DNA of 45,632 nucleotides, from positions 1 to 45,632 of the forward strand of contig JAMDDR010000368.1 in the NCBI GenBank assembly GCA_023488685.1. Direction: 5' to 3'. Positions 24,378 to 33,073 of the stretch are shown one piece after another. The stretch comes from Chloroflexota bacterium. Its GTDB lineage: Bacteria; Chloroflexota; Anaerolineae; J036; Brachytrichaceae. The notes under the pieces were generated by a model. It was not told where the DNA came from. It ran no database searches and saw only the letters and a list, made by a program, of their open reading frames with translations. The first letter of the stretch is position 1. Every line of letters starts with the position of its first letter. A program made the translations under genes and the position numbers.

Positions 24378-26069
24378 CTACGCTGTCTCGGCCTGTTCGA
24401 ATATCGATGGGATGAGAGGCGCCAACATAACCTTGGGTGGATTGGGATACTCCTCGCAATACGGCACGTTTTCAATCGCCAGCTTCTCAAACTGCTCCAA
24501 CCGTCGGGCGGAACCGGATTGCGACGGCGTTTGGAAAAACGCGAGCCGGTAGATCTCGACCGGGTAACTTAGCCGGTAACGGATGAAACCGTCTACCAGC
24601 GTAGATCCCTTACCAGGTGCCGGCTCGCAACGAAATATCACGCCTTCGTTTACCAGCCAATCAAGCGCATCATAGAACGCCGGCTCGCGCTCGACGTCCA
24701 CGACGCGGCAACCCGCACTTAGGATAGCGTCGAACACAGCACTGACGGTTGAATCCTGGCGAATGGTTACAGCAAGCTGGGTAGAGAAGTGCTCACCCGC
24801 TGCCATACGGATCAACCCCGCCGATATCTTGCGCTGGGACGTATAAAGTCCGCGCAATTGCGCAGCCGCCATAAACTGGATTAACATCTGGCGCGGCAGA
24901 CTCTCGCTGGCCAGGGCTAGTTCATCGGCCGCGGCCTCATCCTGGAATACGTCGTGCAGAAACAAGGGAAATCCTTGTTTCTCCTGCTCATCATTGATAT
25001 ACGCCGCCGCAGGAAAGCGCGGGCCAACCGTTACCTTCAGGTTCATGATAAGCAACCGCAGCAACCGTTTGCGCATCCAATTGGGCTGGAAGGTCGCCAA
25101 ATGGTCGAGATGAACCGCCGGGATCTGAGTGCGGCTGCCGTCGAAGGTGAGCTTGGTTGCCCCGGGAATGGTCGCCAGGCGCAGTACGACCCTCCCATCC
25201 TGTGGGAACGTGTGCGCAAGCTGCTCGTAGAGGTAGGGTTGCGTTTCAGACCCAATCGATGGCCCGCTCCACTCGTCAATGAACAGGATGAGCTTCTCTA
25301 CCTGCAATGCGTCGAGTGCGGATTCCAGTAACCCGCGCACCTTCGTACCAAAGGAGCTGTACAGGGTCAGCAAACGTCTCTCATAGACCAACGCGGGTAG
25401 CGCTCGCGCCCTGGGTCGCTTGAACTGCGCCGGCTGACCCTTGGGCATGACCACTTTGGCGGCGCGAAAAGTCAGTTTTGCCTGTGTCATCGGCAACTCG
25501 CCACGCAGTGATTTCAGCATCTGTTGGAAAAGCGGGTCCTGGTAAAACTGATCAGCCAACGCATCGACATAGGACCGATAGCGATCCACCCGCCACCGCG
25601 CAAACACACGTCTAAACCACTGCGGGCGCTCTTCGAGATAATCCTGCAGCCCCCAGAAGCGACGATCCCGCCGATGGCCGGGACGCATCGAAGCTGTCAA
25701 AACCAATTGCAGGATTTGGCTGTACAACAGATAGCCACGCATCATCGGCGGGTTGCTGCGCGGCGTGCCGACATCCTGCGAAAGGTCGATGTATATCGCC
25801 ACGTTATAGGGCGGTGAACCTTTCGTCTCCTCAAACTGCTGTCGCAGCTTCAGATAGGAGTTCACCATCAGAACGGTCTTTCCCGTGCCGCGGCGACCCT
25901 CCAATTGCAAATTGGACTCAGGTGCACATAGCCGTGGCGATAGATCGTAGATGTCATAGAACGCTTCCGGCGGCGTGGTCCATGGATCGGCGTAGGCAAT
26001 AAGGCGTTGTGATCCGTCCCACACACGGGAGGGATCGGCGGGTCTCACGCTGGATGGCTGAACGTTCAT
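24378..26069 (-). CDS. P-loop ATPase, ORC/STAND-like, intact catalytic residues
   Basis: 563 residues, no membrane segment. The N-terminal P-loop is LEGRRGTGKTVLMVN (G58, K64, T65) and Walker B is ILFIDEWSG (D265, E266). A conserved-looking FPQDGRVVLRLATIPGATKL (288-307) follows. The C-terminal 200 residues contain helical and winged-helix-like stretches (FDAILSAGCRVVDVEREPAFYDALDWLVNEGVI), fitting an ORC/STAND-type oligomeric ATPase. Phage, plasmid and defence genes are absent around it. Its upstream neighbour in the same operon is a homologue with disabled catalytic residues. Function unknown; DNA binding is inferred only from the fold. An 8-bp inverted repeat (24348-24355/24373-24380) overlaps the stop codon. 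Confidence 0.82.
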   Translation of the reverse strand: MNVQPSSVRPADPSRVWDGSQRLIAYADPWTTPPEAFYDIYDLSPRLCAPESNLQLEGRRGTGKTVLMVNSYLKLRQQFEETKGSPPYNVAIYIDLSQDVGTPRSNPPMMRGYLLYSQILQLVLTASMRPGHRRDRRFWGLQDYLEERPQWFRRVFARWRVDRYRSYVDALADQFYQDPLFQQMLKSLRGELPMTQAKLTFRAAKVVMPKGQPAQFKRPRARALPALVYERRLLTLYSSFGTKVRGLLESALDALQVEKLILFIDEWSGPSIGSETQPYLYEQLAHTFPQDGRVVLRLATIPGATKLTFDGSRTQIPAVHLDHLATFQPNWMRKRLLRLLIMNLKVTVGPRFPAAAYINDEQEKQGFPLFLHDVFQDEAAADELALASESLPRQMLIQFMAAAQLRGLYTSQRKISAGLIRMAAGEHFSTQLAVTIRQDSTVSAVFDAILSAGCRVVDVEREPAFYDALDWLVNEGVIFRCEPAPGKGSTLVDGFIRYRLSYPVEIYRLAFFQTPSQSGSARRLEQFEKLAIENVPYCEEYPNPPKVMLAPLIPSIFEQAETA

Positions 26070-26138
26070 GATGTGTTACCTTAGCTGAGGCATTCCCCCA
26101 ATCAATCCTGTTTTGCAATGCTCACCAATCATGAGCGT

Positions 26139-27425
26139 TCATGAGGTTTCCAGATCGACCAGATCATCCCGGTCATCGTGCTCGACATGTTTCAACGGGG
26201 TTCCGGGTTGTTCCGCTGCAGGCTTCTCACCCGCCGGCACCGGCGCCGGCTCAGCACTTTTCGTCTGTGCATCTGGCTTACTCAATCCCGCCTGGGCCTT
26301 CGCAAGGTGTGCGGCCTGTTCGATCTTGGGAACGTCGGCCTTGGACGGCTCCGCACCTGAAGACGTCGGCACCAGTGCCGGCAACAGATTTTCCAGTGCC
26401 GCACCCACGATATCGATTTCAAAATCACTGGCCTTGAACAGTGTCAACCAGGCATCCTCGGGGTCAAACAGCTTGGCCCACATTGGGTCGGGTTGTGGTT
26501 TCACTACCGCCGCGAGATCCGGCGCCAGGGCTTGAATACTCGCGAGCAGGAAAATCTGGCGCGGGTCAGACGGCGAGGCACCTGCGTCGGCCATTCGCAG
26601 GAGCTGATCCAGGTCGAGGCCGACCAGAACATCGTGACTGAATTGCATGCCCAACTGACCACTCAGTGGGCCACGTTTTGCGCGCTCCTCCAATTTTAAA
26701 GCGCTCTTCATCCCACCCAACTTGAACGATACACGGCCGCCGCGCGGGAACGTATCGAGCAGCATTTGCAGCAAAATTGGGACAAATTCCGGCGCGAGCG
26801 AGGTCAGGTTATCGATAAAAAGCGAAAAGGTTTGAATCCCGATACGATCAAGCCACGCATAGAACGCATCGCGCACCGCCATGGTATCGAGTTTCGCTAC
26901 CGGCACATCCAGCAGTTTGTTCAGTTGTGTCTCGATTTTCTGGAGTTCCTTATCGGGTTTTAGGTGCAGTTTGTTTTTCGACCAGGCTAGCGGTGAGGCA
27001 ATCAACTCGCGGTACACGGCATCGACCGATGTCCAGGCATACAGCGTAGAAGCAGAAACCATCTGCTCCAACTCCGTGTACACGGCTGCTCGCTTTTCAG
27101 TGCCAAAGCGAGCGTTCACGAGGTCTACAACCCGCGTCATAATCGCCTGGCGTCCTGCCGATTTGGTGCCAAAGATGATTGCATTCTGATGCCCGGTCAA
27201 CAAATCGACATTGCTGTGACCGATGACGATGTCTACCCAACGGTCGATATACGGGTTGAGCGGGCCGTTTTCGACGGCATGGCTCTGTGCAATCGCCTCA
27301 CCCACACGTGAGAGGCCAATGCTCGACGGTACTTGAGGTGTTGGCCGCTGCGGCGGTCGCTGTGATGTTTGCTCCGATGATTGCTGCTTTCGTTCAGCAC
27401 GTCGCCAGGGAAGCGGCAATTTCAT
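26139..27425 (-). CDS. Degenerate paralogue of the adjacent ATPase (pseudo-ATPase)
   Basis: 428 residues with the same core as the neighbouring ATPase but altered catalytic sites. The P-loop position reads FGTKSAGRQAIM (R92, Q93 in place of Lys and Ser/Thr), and Walker B reads SLFIDNLTS (D205, N206). The following FPRGGRVSFKLGGMKSALKL (226-245) aligns with FPQDGRVVLRLATIPGATKL in the active protein at the same spacing. The first 35 residues and the last 85 (EPSKADVPKIEQAAHLAK ... DDRDDLVDLETS) are proline/alanine-rich, acidic and probably disordered. GAGGAGGAGAT precedes the ATG. Nucleotide hydrolysis is unlikely; a regulatory or structural partner role is inferred. Confidence 0.82.
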   Translation of the reverse strand: MKLPLPWRRAERKQQSSEQTSQRPPQRPTPQVPSSIGLSRVGEAIAQSHAVENGPLNPYIDRWVDIVIGHSNVDLLTGHQNAIIFGTKSAGRQAIMTRVVDLVNARFGTEKRAAVYTELEQMVSASTLYAWTSVDAVYRELIASPLAWSKNKLHLKPDKELQKIETQLNKLLDVPVAKLDTMAVRDAFYAWLDRIGIQTFSLFIDNLTSLAPEFVPILLQMLLDTFPRGGRVSFKLGGMKSALKLEERAKRGPLSGQLGMQFSHDVLVGLDLDQLLRMADAGASPSDPRQIFLLASIQALAPDLAAVVKPQPDPMWAKLFDPEDAWLTLFKASDFEIDIVGAALENLLPALVPTSSGAEPSKADVPKIEQAAHLAKAQAGLSKPDAQTKSAEPAPVPAGEKPAAEQPGTPLKHVEHDDRDDLVDLETS

Positions 27426-27503
27426 ATCTCCTCCTCTAGACTGCTACGATGTCACGATCACGCATGCTACTAATTGTATCGGCTTCAGGTTTTTTCGACA
27501 TGG

Positions 27504-28679
27504 TTATTGGCCTACAAAGTATGGGGCGATTTCCAATAATAGTTGGGGTTGCACCCTCACGACGATCGCCAGAATATCCTTGAGCGACATTTTGCGCGTA
27601 TCGAGCCTGGCTGCTTGCCCAATCATCTGACTGATCTTCTCCTCAGGCACCTTGATCACAGCCTGGCGGATGCGGAACAGGCGCCGGTACGACCGGCCAA
27701 ATGCGGCGTCCCACATGTGCTCGTACTTGCGCAGGTAACTTGCGGAGGTATCACCGTGCCGGATGGCATCAACCGCCACCTGCGCCGCAAACGTCCCCCC
27801 TTGCATGCCATTCGTGATCCCTCCTGCAGTGAGTGGATCACTCTGATGAGCGGCATCGCCCACGGCCATGTAGCCATCCGCCACCATCTGAGGCAACACG
27901 TTAGTCACCGGGATCCCTCCCACCACTTGCGCGAGGATTGAGCTGTTGGGAAAGCGCGGCGCGATGAAGTCGTCGAGATACTGGAGCGCGGTTTTCGTCG
28001 CCCCCGGATCAGCCCAAATCACCAACCCCACATTCGCCTGCCGATCGCCTTTCGGGAACACCCAGCCATAACCGCCCGGCGCCAGCGACCATCCCACGTG
28101 ATACTGGCAAATACGTGGATCGACGTCGACGTTCGTCATCAGATACTGTGCGGCGACGTAGTAGTTCTTCATCTGCGGGATTGGTTTCAACCCAGCCCAG
28201 CGCGTGCTCTGTGATTCGGTGCCATCTGCGCCAATCACCACCCTGGCCCACACCTCGCGTGGCTCGCCCTGAACGACCAGTTTTACATTCACCAATCCAT
28301 TCGGCTCGCGACACAGCCCGGCGGCGCGTGCCTTGACGACCACTTCTGCCCCTGCGTCAGCCGCCGAGTGCGCCAGTTCGCGGTCGAAAATTTTGCGCTC
28401 AAGCACCAGCGTCTTCTCGATAGGCGGAAGCACCACACAATCGCCCTGCGGGTTGGACACGCTAAACATGTCAATCTCGGCCGCGATCCATTTGGGGTTG
28501 AGCGGGATGAATGTCTCAACCGTCTCACGGCCAACCGCTTCGGCGCAGCGAACAGGCGAACCAATCTCCTGGCGCTTCTCTATCAGCAGCGTCGACATGC
28601 CCGCTTGCGCCGCAGTACGTGCGGCGATAGATCCCGCAGGGCCTGCGCCGATGACAAGGACATCGTATTCGCGCCTCAT
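27504..28679 (-). CDS. Geranylgeranyl-reductase-family FAD-dependent oxidoreductase
   Basis: 391 residues. The FAD-binding N-terminus is YDVLVIGAGPAGSIAARTAAQAG (about 5-27) with LIEKRQEIGSPVRCAEAVG. RVVIGADGTES and GYGWVFPKGDRQANVGLV follow, then the FAD-closing VADGYMAVGDAAHQSDPLTAGGITNGM. This is the family reducing polyprenyl double bonds (ChlP, archaeal lipid reductases) and related flavoproteins. The ATG at 28679 overlaps the ferredoxin stop in an ATGA, so the ferredoxin is probably its electron donor. The longer frame to 28973 is rejected because it overlaps the ferredoxin gene. Whether the substrate is a quinone, carotenoid or lipid cannot be told. Confidence 0.9.
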   Translation of the reverse strand: MRREYDVLVIGAGPAGSIAARTAAQAGMSTLLIEKRQEIGSPVRCAEAVGRETVETFIPLNPKWIAAEIDMFSVSNPQGDCVVLPPIEKTLVLERKIFDRELAHSAADAGAEVVVKARAAGLCREPNGLVNVKLVVQGEPREVWARVVIGADGTESQSTRWAGLKPIPQMKNYYVAAQYLMTNVDVDPRICQYHVGWSLAPGGYGWVFPKGDRQANVGLVIWADPGATKTALQYLDDFIAPRFPNSSILAQVVGGIPVTNVLPQMVADGYMAVGDAAHQSDPLTAGGITNGMQGGTFAAQVAVDAIRHGDTSASYLRKYEHMWDAAFGRSYRRLFRIRQAVIKVPEEKISQMIGQAARLDTRKMSLKDILAIVVRVQPQLLLEIAPYFVGQ

Positions 28680-28915
28680 GCGGCTTGCTCCATGGTCAGT
28701 GACAGCGCCCCGGTTGGGCAGGCCGGGATACAACGCTTGCACCGTGTGCACGTGTCGTGATCGATGATCAACGTCGCATCGTGTAAGGTGATGGAATCCG
28801 GTGGGCAAACAGCCACACAAGCGCCACAATATGAGCAATGGTCGTAGTCTACGGCAATGATACGCTGCAACGGCACATCCTGGCGCGTAGATCCAACTGC
28901 CGATCTCTCCAACAT
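28676..28915 (-). CDS. 2[4Fe-4S] ferredoxin
   Basis: 79 residues with two complete clusters, C27-x2-C30-x2-C33-x3-CP and C56-x2-C59-x2-C62-x3-CP, in the bacterial ferredoxin pattern. ATG 28915 lies behind a good AGGAGGACAC. The frame continues upstream to a TTG at 29011 and would add a basic start and one hydrophobic segment (ILWFACGMGFFAVVLGVIGG) as a possible membrane anchor, but that start has no clear Shine-Dalgarno. It is translationally coupled to the flavoprotein gene by an ATGA overlap. Electron transfer to that flavoprotein is inferred from the pairing. Confidence 0.9.
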   Translation of the reverse strand: MLERSAVGSTRQDVPLQRIIAVDYDHCSYCGACVAVCPPDSITLHDATLIIDHDTCTRCKRCIPACPTGALSLTMEQAA

Positions 28916-29072
28916 GTGTCCTCCTATTACGCCCAGTACTACCGCGAAAAACCCCATCCCGCAAGCGAACCACAGGATGGATCTGTCCCTGCGCGGCCGG
29001 GCGCTAGACAACAGCTCACATGGCGCCAGGTGCAGTCACACCTACAGGCATCGTGTCGTTGGCGCCGTCACG

Positions 29073-29876
29073 TCAGACGGTGTGCCCCCACGCCTCGCAA
29101 CCGTGAAATGGCATATGCCTGCCCGCATCGTACTTCGGCCAGGGCAGATAATCGTTCACACCGGGTACCTCCCGGCCGCGCAACAAGAATGCGCTGGGCC
29201 ATTGACGATCTGTGATGATGCGGGTACTCGTCGGGATATAGCGAATGGTCAGCCCACGCCGCCAGCGTGGCGACGTATTTGCGTTGGAACCGTGCACAAT
29301 GTTCGGATGATGGATGGATACATCCCCAGCCTTCAAGATGACGTCGACAACCTTTGACTCGTCGACCGTTGACACGTCCATCCCCGACGACAGCACATTG
29401 TCCACATCCGTGCGTGGTTTCATCTCCTGCAGGGTCATCTCTTGCGTGCCAGGAATGACGCGCATACATCCGTTCTCCGGCATGGAGTCGTCCAGGGCAA
29501 GCCACAAGGTCACCACATCCATCGGCTCCAACGGCCAGTAACTTCCATCCTGGTGCCACAACACGGCTTGTCCATCGTACGGGCGCTTGGCGATATAGTG
29601 TGACGCGAACAAGGCAATATTAGGTCCGACAAACTTCTCGGCGATATCCAGCAGGCGGTCGTCACTGACGAGGCACACCCAGAAAGGATCATCCGTCATC
29701 AGCCAATGGTGAAGCTGTTCCGGGCGCGTGCCAGGATTGCGCTCTAACAACCAGTCGATGTGCCGGCGTCCCTCTTCTACCAGCCCAAGATCAATTGCGT
29801 TACGGACAATCACGTAACCATCACGCTCATACTGTTCACGAACCGTGCTCAACTGCTCATGAAGTGCCGTTTCCAT
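29073..29876 (-). CDS. Phytanoyl-CoA dioxygenase (PhyH) family protein
   Basis: 267 residues of the Fe(II)/2-oxoglutarate-dependent PhyH superfamily. Metal ligands are seen as H108 and D110 (WHQDGSYW) and H195 (HHPNIVHGSN). The 2-oxoglutarate arginine is in RRGLTIRYIP (R212 or R207). The N-terminus YERDGYVIVRNAIDL is typical of the family. The substrate is not predictable; family members hydroxylate lipids, halogenate or modify natural products. GGAGGGTGT precedes the ATG. It lies upstream of the ferredoxin gene, with a 157-nt gap in which I see nothing certain. Confidence 0.88.
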   Translation of the reverse strand: METALHEQLSTVREQYERDGYVIVRNAIDLGLVEEGRRHIDWLLERNPGTRPEQLHHWLMTDDPFWVCLVSDDRLLDIAEKFVGPNIALFASHYIAKRPYDGQAVLWHQDGSYWPLEPMDVVTLWLALDDSMPENGCMRVIPGTQEMTLQEMKPRTDVDNVLSSGMDVSTVDESKVVDVILKAGDVSIHHPNIVHGSNANTSPRWRRGLTIRYIPTSTRIITDRQWPSAFLLRGREVPGVNDYLPWPKYDAGRHMPFHGCEAWGHTV

Positions 29877-29936
29877 ACACCCTCCACCGCAATATCACAA
29901 CTCACCGTATATGGAAGCTATCTTACCCGATTCAGG

Positions 29937-29954
29937 CTTTCGCAGGCAAAAGCT
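29937..29954. other. Small hairpin between the HAD and PhyH genes
   Basis: GCTTTCGC and GGCAAAAGC form about 7 base pairs, one of them G-U, with a 4-nt loop. There is no T run, so it is only a weak terminator candidate. The rest of the 128-nt gap shows nothing definite. Confidence 0.3.
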
Positions 29955-30004
29955 TGATACCACTCAGATTCTGGGCTCTATCCACGCTTCAAAGGTGCTG
30001 ACCG

Positions 30005-30631
30005 CTACGACTCGCTCACGTTCCCGCCGAAATAACGCTGCAGTTCGGTCACTGCCTGCTCTCGGCTCCTGAACCATACCGCCGGCATACCCACCTCACG
30101 CGCAGCATCGATATTCTCGATGAAGTCATCGACGAACACTGCTTGTTCAGGCCGTACCCCCAGGCGCTCCAGCGCCACCCGGTAGATATGTGGGGATGGT
30201 TTGGTGATACCCTCGTTGAATGAATAGACCGCCGCATCGACCGGGGCGTCAAAACCAAACAAACGTTTATTGGTCGCTGGCATGTGTGGCCAGGTATTGC
30301 TCAGGATGCCTGTCTTGAAACGCGGTCGCAGATCGGCCAGAAATTGGCATAAGTCAACATCGAGCCGGTCGCCAGACCAGAAATCCATCTGCAGTTGCCC
30401 GAGCTGTTGCGGGTCCAGCGCAAAACGGTTGCCGACGTAGCGCCAGACATCCTCGTCCGTTGCCTGTCCAATCGCGGCGCGGAGAGCAACCTCCGAATCG
30501 AAAACGGCCGCCGAAAGCCCACGTTCAGGCAAACCGAGACGCTCCTCCCAGCGCCGGCGCGGCGACCAATCCTCCGTGCGTATTAACACACCACCGATAT
30601 CGAAAATGACTGCTTGTATGGGTGTCGGCAT
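30005..30631 (-). CDS. HAD-family hydrolase (subfamily IA, YihX-like)
   Basis: 208 residues of the haloacid-dehalogenase phosphatase superfamily. Motif I is FDIGGVL (D11 nucleophile; glycine at the usual second-aspartate place, as in the IA-v3/YihX-like group). Motif II is ILSNTW, motif III is GITKPSPHIY, and motif IV is VFVDDFIENI. A helical cap lies between motifs I and II. Start ATG 30631 gives a normal N-terminus; the extra 13 codons upstream look unlikely. Substrate unknown, probably a sugar phosphate or nucleotide. Confidence 0.87.
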   Translation of the reverse strand: MPTPIQAVIFDIGGVLIRTEDWSPRRRWEERLGLPERGLSAAVFDSEVALRAAIGQATDEDVWRYVGNRFALDPQQLGQLQMDFWSGDRLDVDLCQFLADLRPRFKTGILSNTWPHMPATNKRLFGFDAPVDAAVYSFNEGITKPSPHIYRVALERLGVRPEQAVFVDDFIENIDAAREVGMPAVWFRSREQAVTELQRYFGGNVSES

Positions 30632-30728
30632 ATGATTCTTGTGCTCCTGCCCGCATTGTAAGACAGGCATTCATCAAATAACTGCAGGTGCTGTTTCGTC
30701 CTGCAAAAAGGGCAAGACGGTGCTGCAG

Positions 30729-31667
30729 TCAATCGCCAGAGGCGTCACGATAAGGCTTTGGGACAAGCTGTAAAGCCAGCCACCGCTTTAAGGCCGGGTA
30801 ATACTTACTGTAATAACGCTGGCGACTGCGCCACTTCGTTCGCTCGGCGCGTTCGCTAGCCTGTCCGCTACTCGCACCGCCATAATGCACAACCTCTGCT
30901 GAGGGCACGCACCAACGCTCCCAACCGTCCCGTTTCATGCGCATCGCCCAGTCGACTTCTTCGGCGTACATCTCGTAACCAGGGTCGAGCGGGCCCACCC
31001 GGCTCACCGCTTCTGTTCGCGCCAGCATGGCCGCGCCGAGCGGATGACCGATGCGAAAGGGGACGCCGGCTTCGTAATGCGCCGGTGCATAACGGCCATC
31101 CAGCCGCGTGCCACGGAATCGCCACAGGCGCGGATATGTTTCCAGGGCCAATTGCACCAAACCCGGAAACGCAAACGCGCCATGTTGAAGAGATCCATCC
31201 GGGTTCAGGAGTTTTGGCCCACACAACCCACAACGCGGATGGCGCCGCATGAAGTCGAGCAACGCCCGGCTGGCACCTGGGCGAACCACGGTATCGGGGT
31301 TGAGCAACCAGACGAAAGGTGGCACCGCGCCGATAAAACCGGCGTCATCGCCGGCCAACCCCAACCGCGCCATCCCCAGATTGTTCCCGCCGACATAACC
31401 GACATTCTCTTTGCAGGCGATCAGTTCAACCTGAGCGAACTCTGCTTGCACCATGGCAGGTGTGCCGTCTGCTGAGGCGCTGTCTATGACGATGATGACC
31501 GCCTCGACACCCGCCAGTGTGATATCGGCCAGCAGCGACGTCAAACACGCGCGCAGCAACTCGCGCACATTCCAGGAAACAATGACAATCCCAAGCTCAG
31601 CACCTGTAACGATGTATTGAGCATTGGGCCTCGTATGCTGTGTTTTGTGCGTCACGTCCTGAGTCAC
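30729..31667 (-). CDS. Family 2 glycosyltransferase (rhamnosyltransferase-like)
   Basis: 312 residues of the GT-A fold. Seen: LGIVIVSWNVRELLRACLTSLL, VIDSASADGT, CKENVGYVGGNNLGM, and the metal-associated WLLNPDTVVRPGA in place of a DxD. CGPKLLNPDGSLQHG and VDWAMRMKRDGWERW follow, as in WbbL-like rhamnosyl transferases. No membrane segment. The GTG start at 31667 overlaps the stop of the lipoprotein gene in GTGA, so the two are translationally coupled. The acceptor is unknown; surface polysaccharide or protein glycosylation are both possible. Confidence 0.9.
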   Translation of the reverse strand: MTQDVTHKTQHTRPNAQYIVTGAELGIVIVSWNVRELLRACLTSLLADITLAGVEAVIIVIDSASADGTPAMVQAEFAQVELIACKENVGYVGGNNLGMARLGLAGDDAGFIGAVPPFVWLLNPDTVVRPGASRALLDFMRRHPRCGLCGPKLLNPDGSLQHGAFAFPGLVQLALETYPRLWRFRGTRLDGRYAPAHYEAGVPFRIGHPLGAAMLARTEAVSRVGPLDPGYEMYAEEVDWAMRMKRDGWERWCVPSAEVVHYGGASSGQASERAERTKWRSRQRYYSKYYPALKRWLALQLVPKPYRDASGD

Positions 31668-32956
31668 GGCTTGACGATCTGAATCTGTAAGGGCGATACG
31701 TGGTTGTTAATCGCCAGGATCTCAACATCCTCCTGGATCAGCGAAGCATAAATGGTCATCGGGTTGCGCACGGGGATTTTAGTCATGTAAATACAGCCCC
31801 GTACCAGCACTTGCTTCCCAGGAGCCAGGTAGTACAACTTCTGTCCGTTATGCTCGACAACGTCGACATCTTCCAGTGTGCCAACAGCCCAGCGCCAGGG
31901 ATGGTCCATGCCGTTATTCGTATCGTAGTCAACACCTACACGAAATGCCCCCGACTCCACCTGGAAGTTCTTGGTATAGAGGTTTTCTTCCATGCGATAA
32001 CAATCGCTTTGGTCAAAAGGCCCACCGGTGCGAATCGGAACGCTCCCGACGTTTCTTACAGCCATCGTGAAGTACAGAGTATCGCCCAGGCCCACCGTCA
32101 TCAGATTCGTATCGTTCGGATCCCGTACGACCTGCTCACCTTTAGCGGACCACACCACACTGCGCCCGTCTGGCTGCACGACGATTTCAGCCACCGGCCG
32201 GCCGCTGTCGGTGATCTTGAGCGGTGCGGTAACCACGTCGCGCTGACCCACGCGATCCTCAGCCTGTGCGACGAGCATGTACTCACCGTCAGGGGGTGGA
32301 TCCGCACCCAGATCAATCCCGCCGTCGTAATCGTAGGTGTAACGCCCGGCCTCTAACTCACCCTCCGAGGTTATTTTCCGTAGACCCTCGTTACGCTGCA
32401 CCTCATAGCGAAAGCCGTTGGCGCCGATCACGTATACGGTCAGATCCGCCTGTTGTGAAAGAAACACGTTGATATACACGTGGTCGTCAATGGCATCGCG
32501 GTTCGGCGTGAACGTATAGGTCGAGAGCGTCAACTCGCTGATTTTAGGGAACGGGACATCGGCATCCACGATCTTGAGAGGACCACTCAGCGATTGCGTG
32601 CCGTTCATCCCGTGTGCTTCAATGTGCCAGGTGTAATCCCCGTTCGGGATCAACCGCCCATCCGAGACGCCACTAAACAGCAATTCGTAAGGGACAGGAC
32701 TGGGCGAACGCTTCACATCCTGGTGTACGCTATAACGCTTGCCAGCGCTATCGACCAGGTAGACCGTGATGTTTACCGGATCAGCCACCCTGTAGCTGAG
32801 CCTGGCAATGTCATCTTTTCCGTCTGCGTTTGGACTGATGATCGCGGGGGCCATCGACACATCGCTCAGTGGTTCATTATTCCCACCGCATGCGCTCAGC
32901 GCAGACACGCCGAGTACCGCAAGTGCACCCGCTAGGATATGACTTAGCTTCATCAT
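31664..32956 (-). CDS. Lipoprotein with FlgD-type Ig-like repeats
   Basis: 430 residues. The N-terminus MMKLSHILAGALAVLGVSALSACGG is a lipoprotein signal, with the lipidated cysteine at about C23. Two copies of the motif ISPNADGKDD and FTPNRDAIDD precede FlgD-like/CHU_C-like beta-sandwich units. A C-terminal domain of about 150 residues contains SVPIRTGGPFDQSDCYRMEENL. ATG 32956 and the next ATG 32953 are alternative starts; the 16 codons upstream are not signal-like. Predicted to sit on the outer face of the cell membrane and scaffold other proteins or polymers. Coupled to the glycosyltransferase that follows. Confidence 0.8.
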   Translation of the reverse strand: MMKLSHILAGALAVLGVSALSACGGNNEPLSDVSMAPAIISPNADGKDDIARLSYRVADPVNITVYLVDSAGKRYSVHQDVKRSPSPVPYELLFSGVSDGRLIPNGDYTWHIEAHGMNGTQSLSGPLKIVDADVPFPKISELTLSTYTFTPNRDAIDDHVYINVFLSQQADLTVYVIGANGFRYEVQRNEGLRKITSEGELEAGRYTYDYDGGIDLGADPPPDGEYMLVAQAEDRVGQRDVVTAPLKITDSGRPVAEIVVQPDGRSVVWSAKGEQVVRDPNDTNLMTVGLGDTLYFTMAVRNVGSVPIRTGGPFDQSDCYRMEENLYTKNFQVESGAFRVGVDYDTNNGMDHPWRWAVGTLEDVDVVEHNGQKLYYLAPGKQVLVRGCIYMTKIPVRNPMTIYASLIQEDVEILAINNHVSPLQIQIVKP

Positions 32957-33061
32957 CACGAGTATAGCCTCATCGATCAAACGCCCCACCCACACCAGGT
33001 GCACTTGGCACGCACAGAACCGGTAAGATTGATAGTGTTTCAGGCTTCAGAACATTTGTGC

Positions 33062-33067
33062 TACACT
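33062..33067 (+). promoter_or_regulatory. Candidate -10 box of radA
   Basis: TACACT six bases before the radA ATG. The best -35 candidate is TTCAGG (33039-33044) at 17 nt. If used, the mRNA would be leaderless or nearly so. Consensus match only. Confidence 0.3.
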
Positions 33068-33073
33068 TAGACC

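Noticed and set aside
28680..28973. Longer start of the geranylgeranyl-reductase-like gene
   Set aside because: It would overlap the ferredoxin gene in another frame; the flavoprotein motif starts at 28679.
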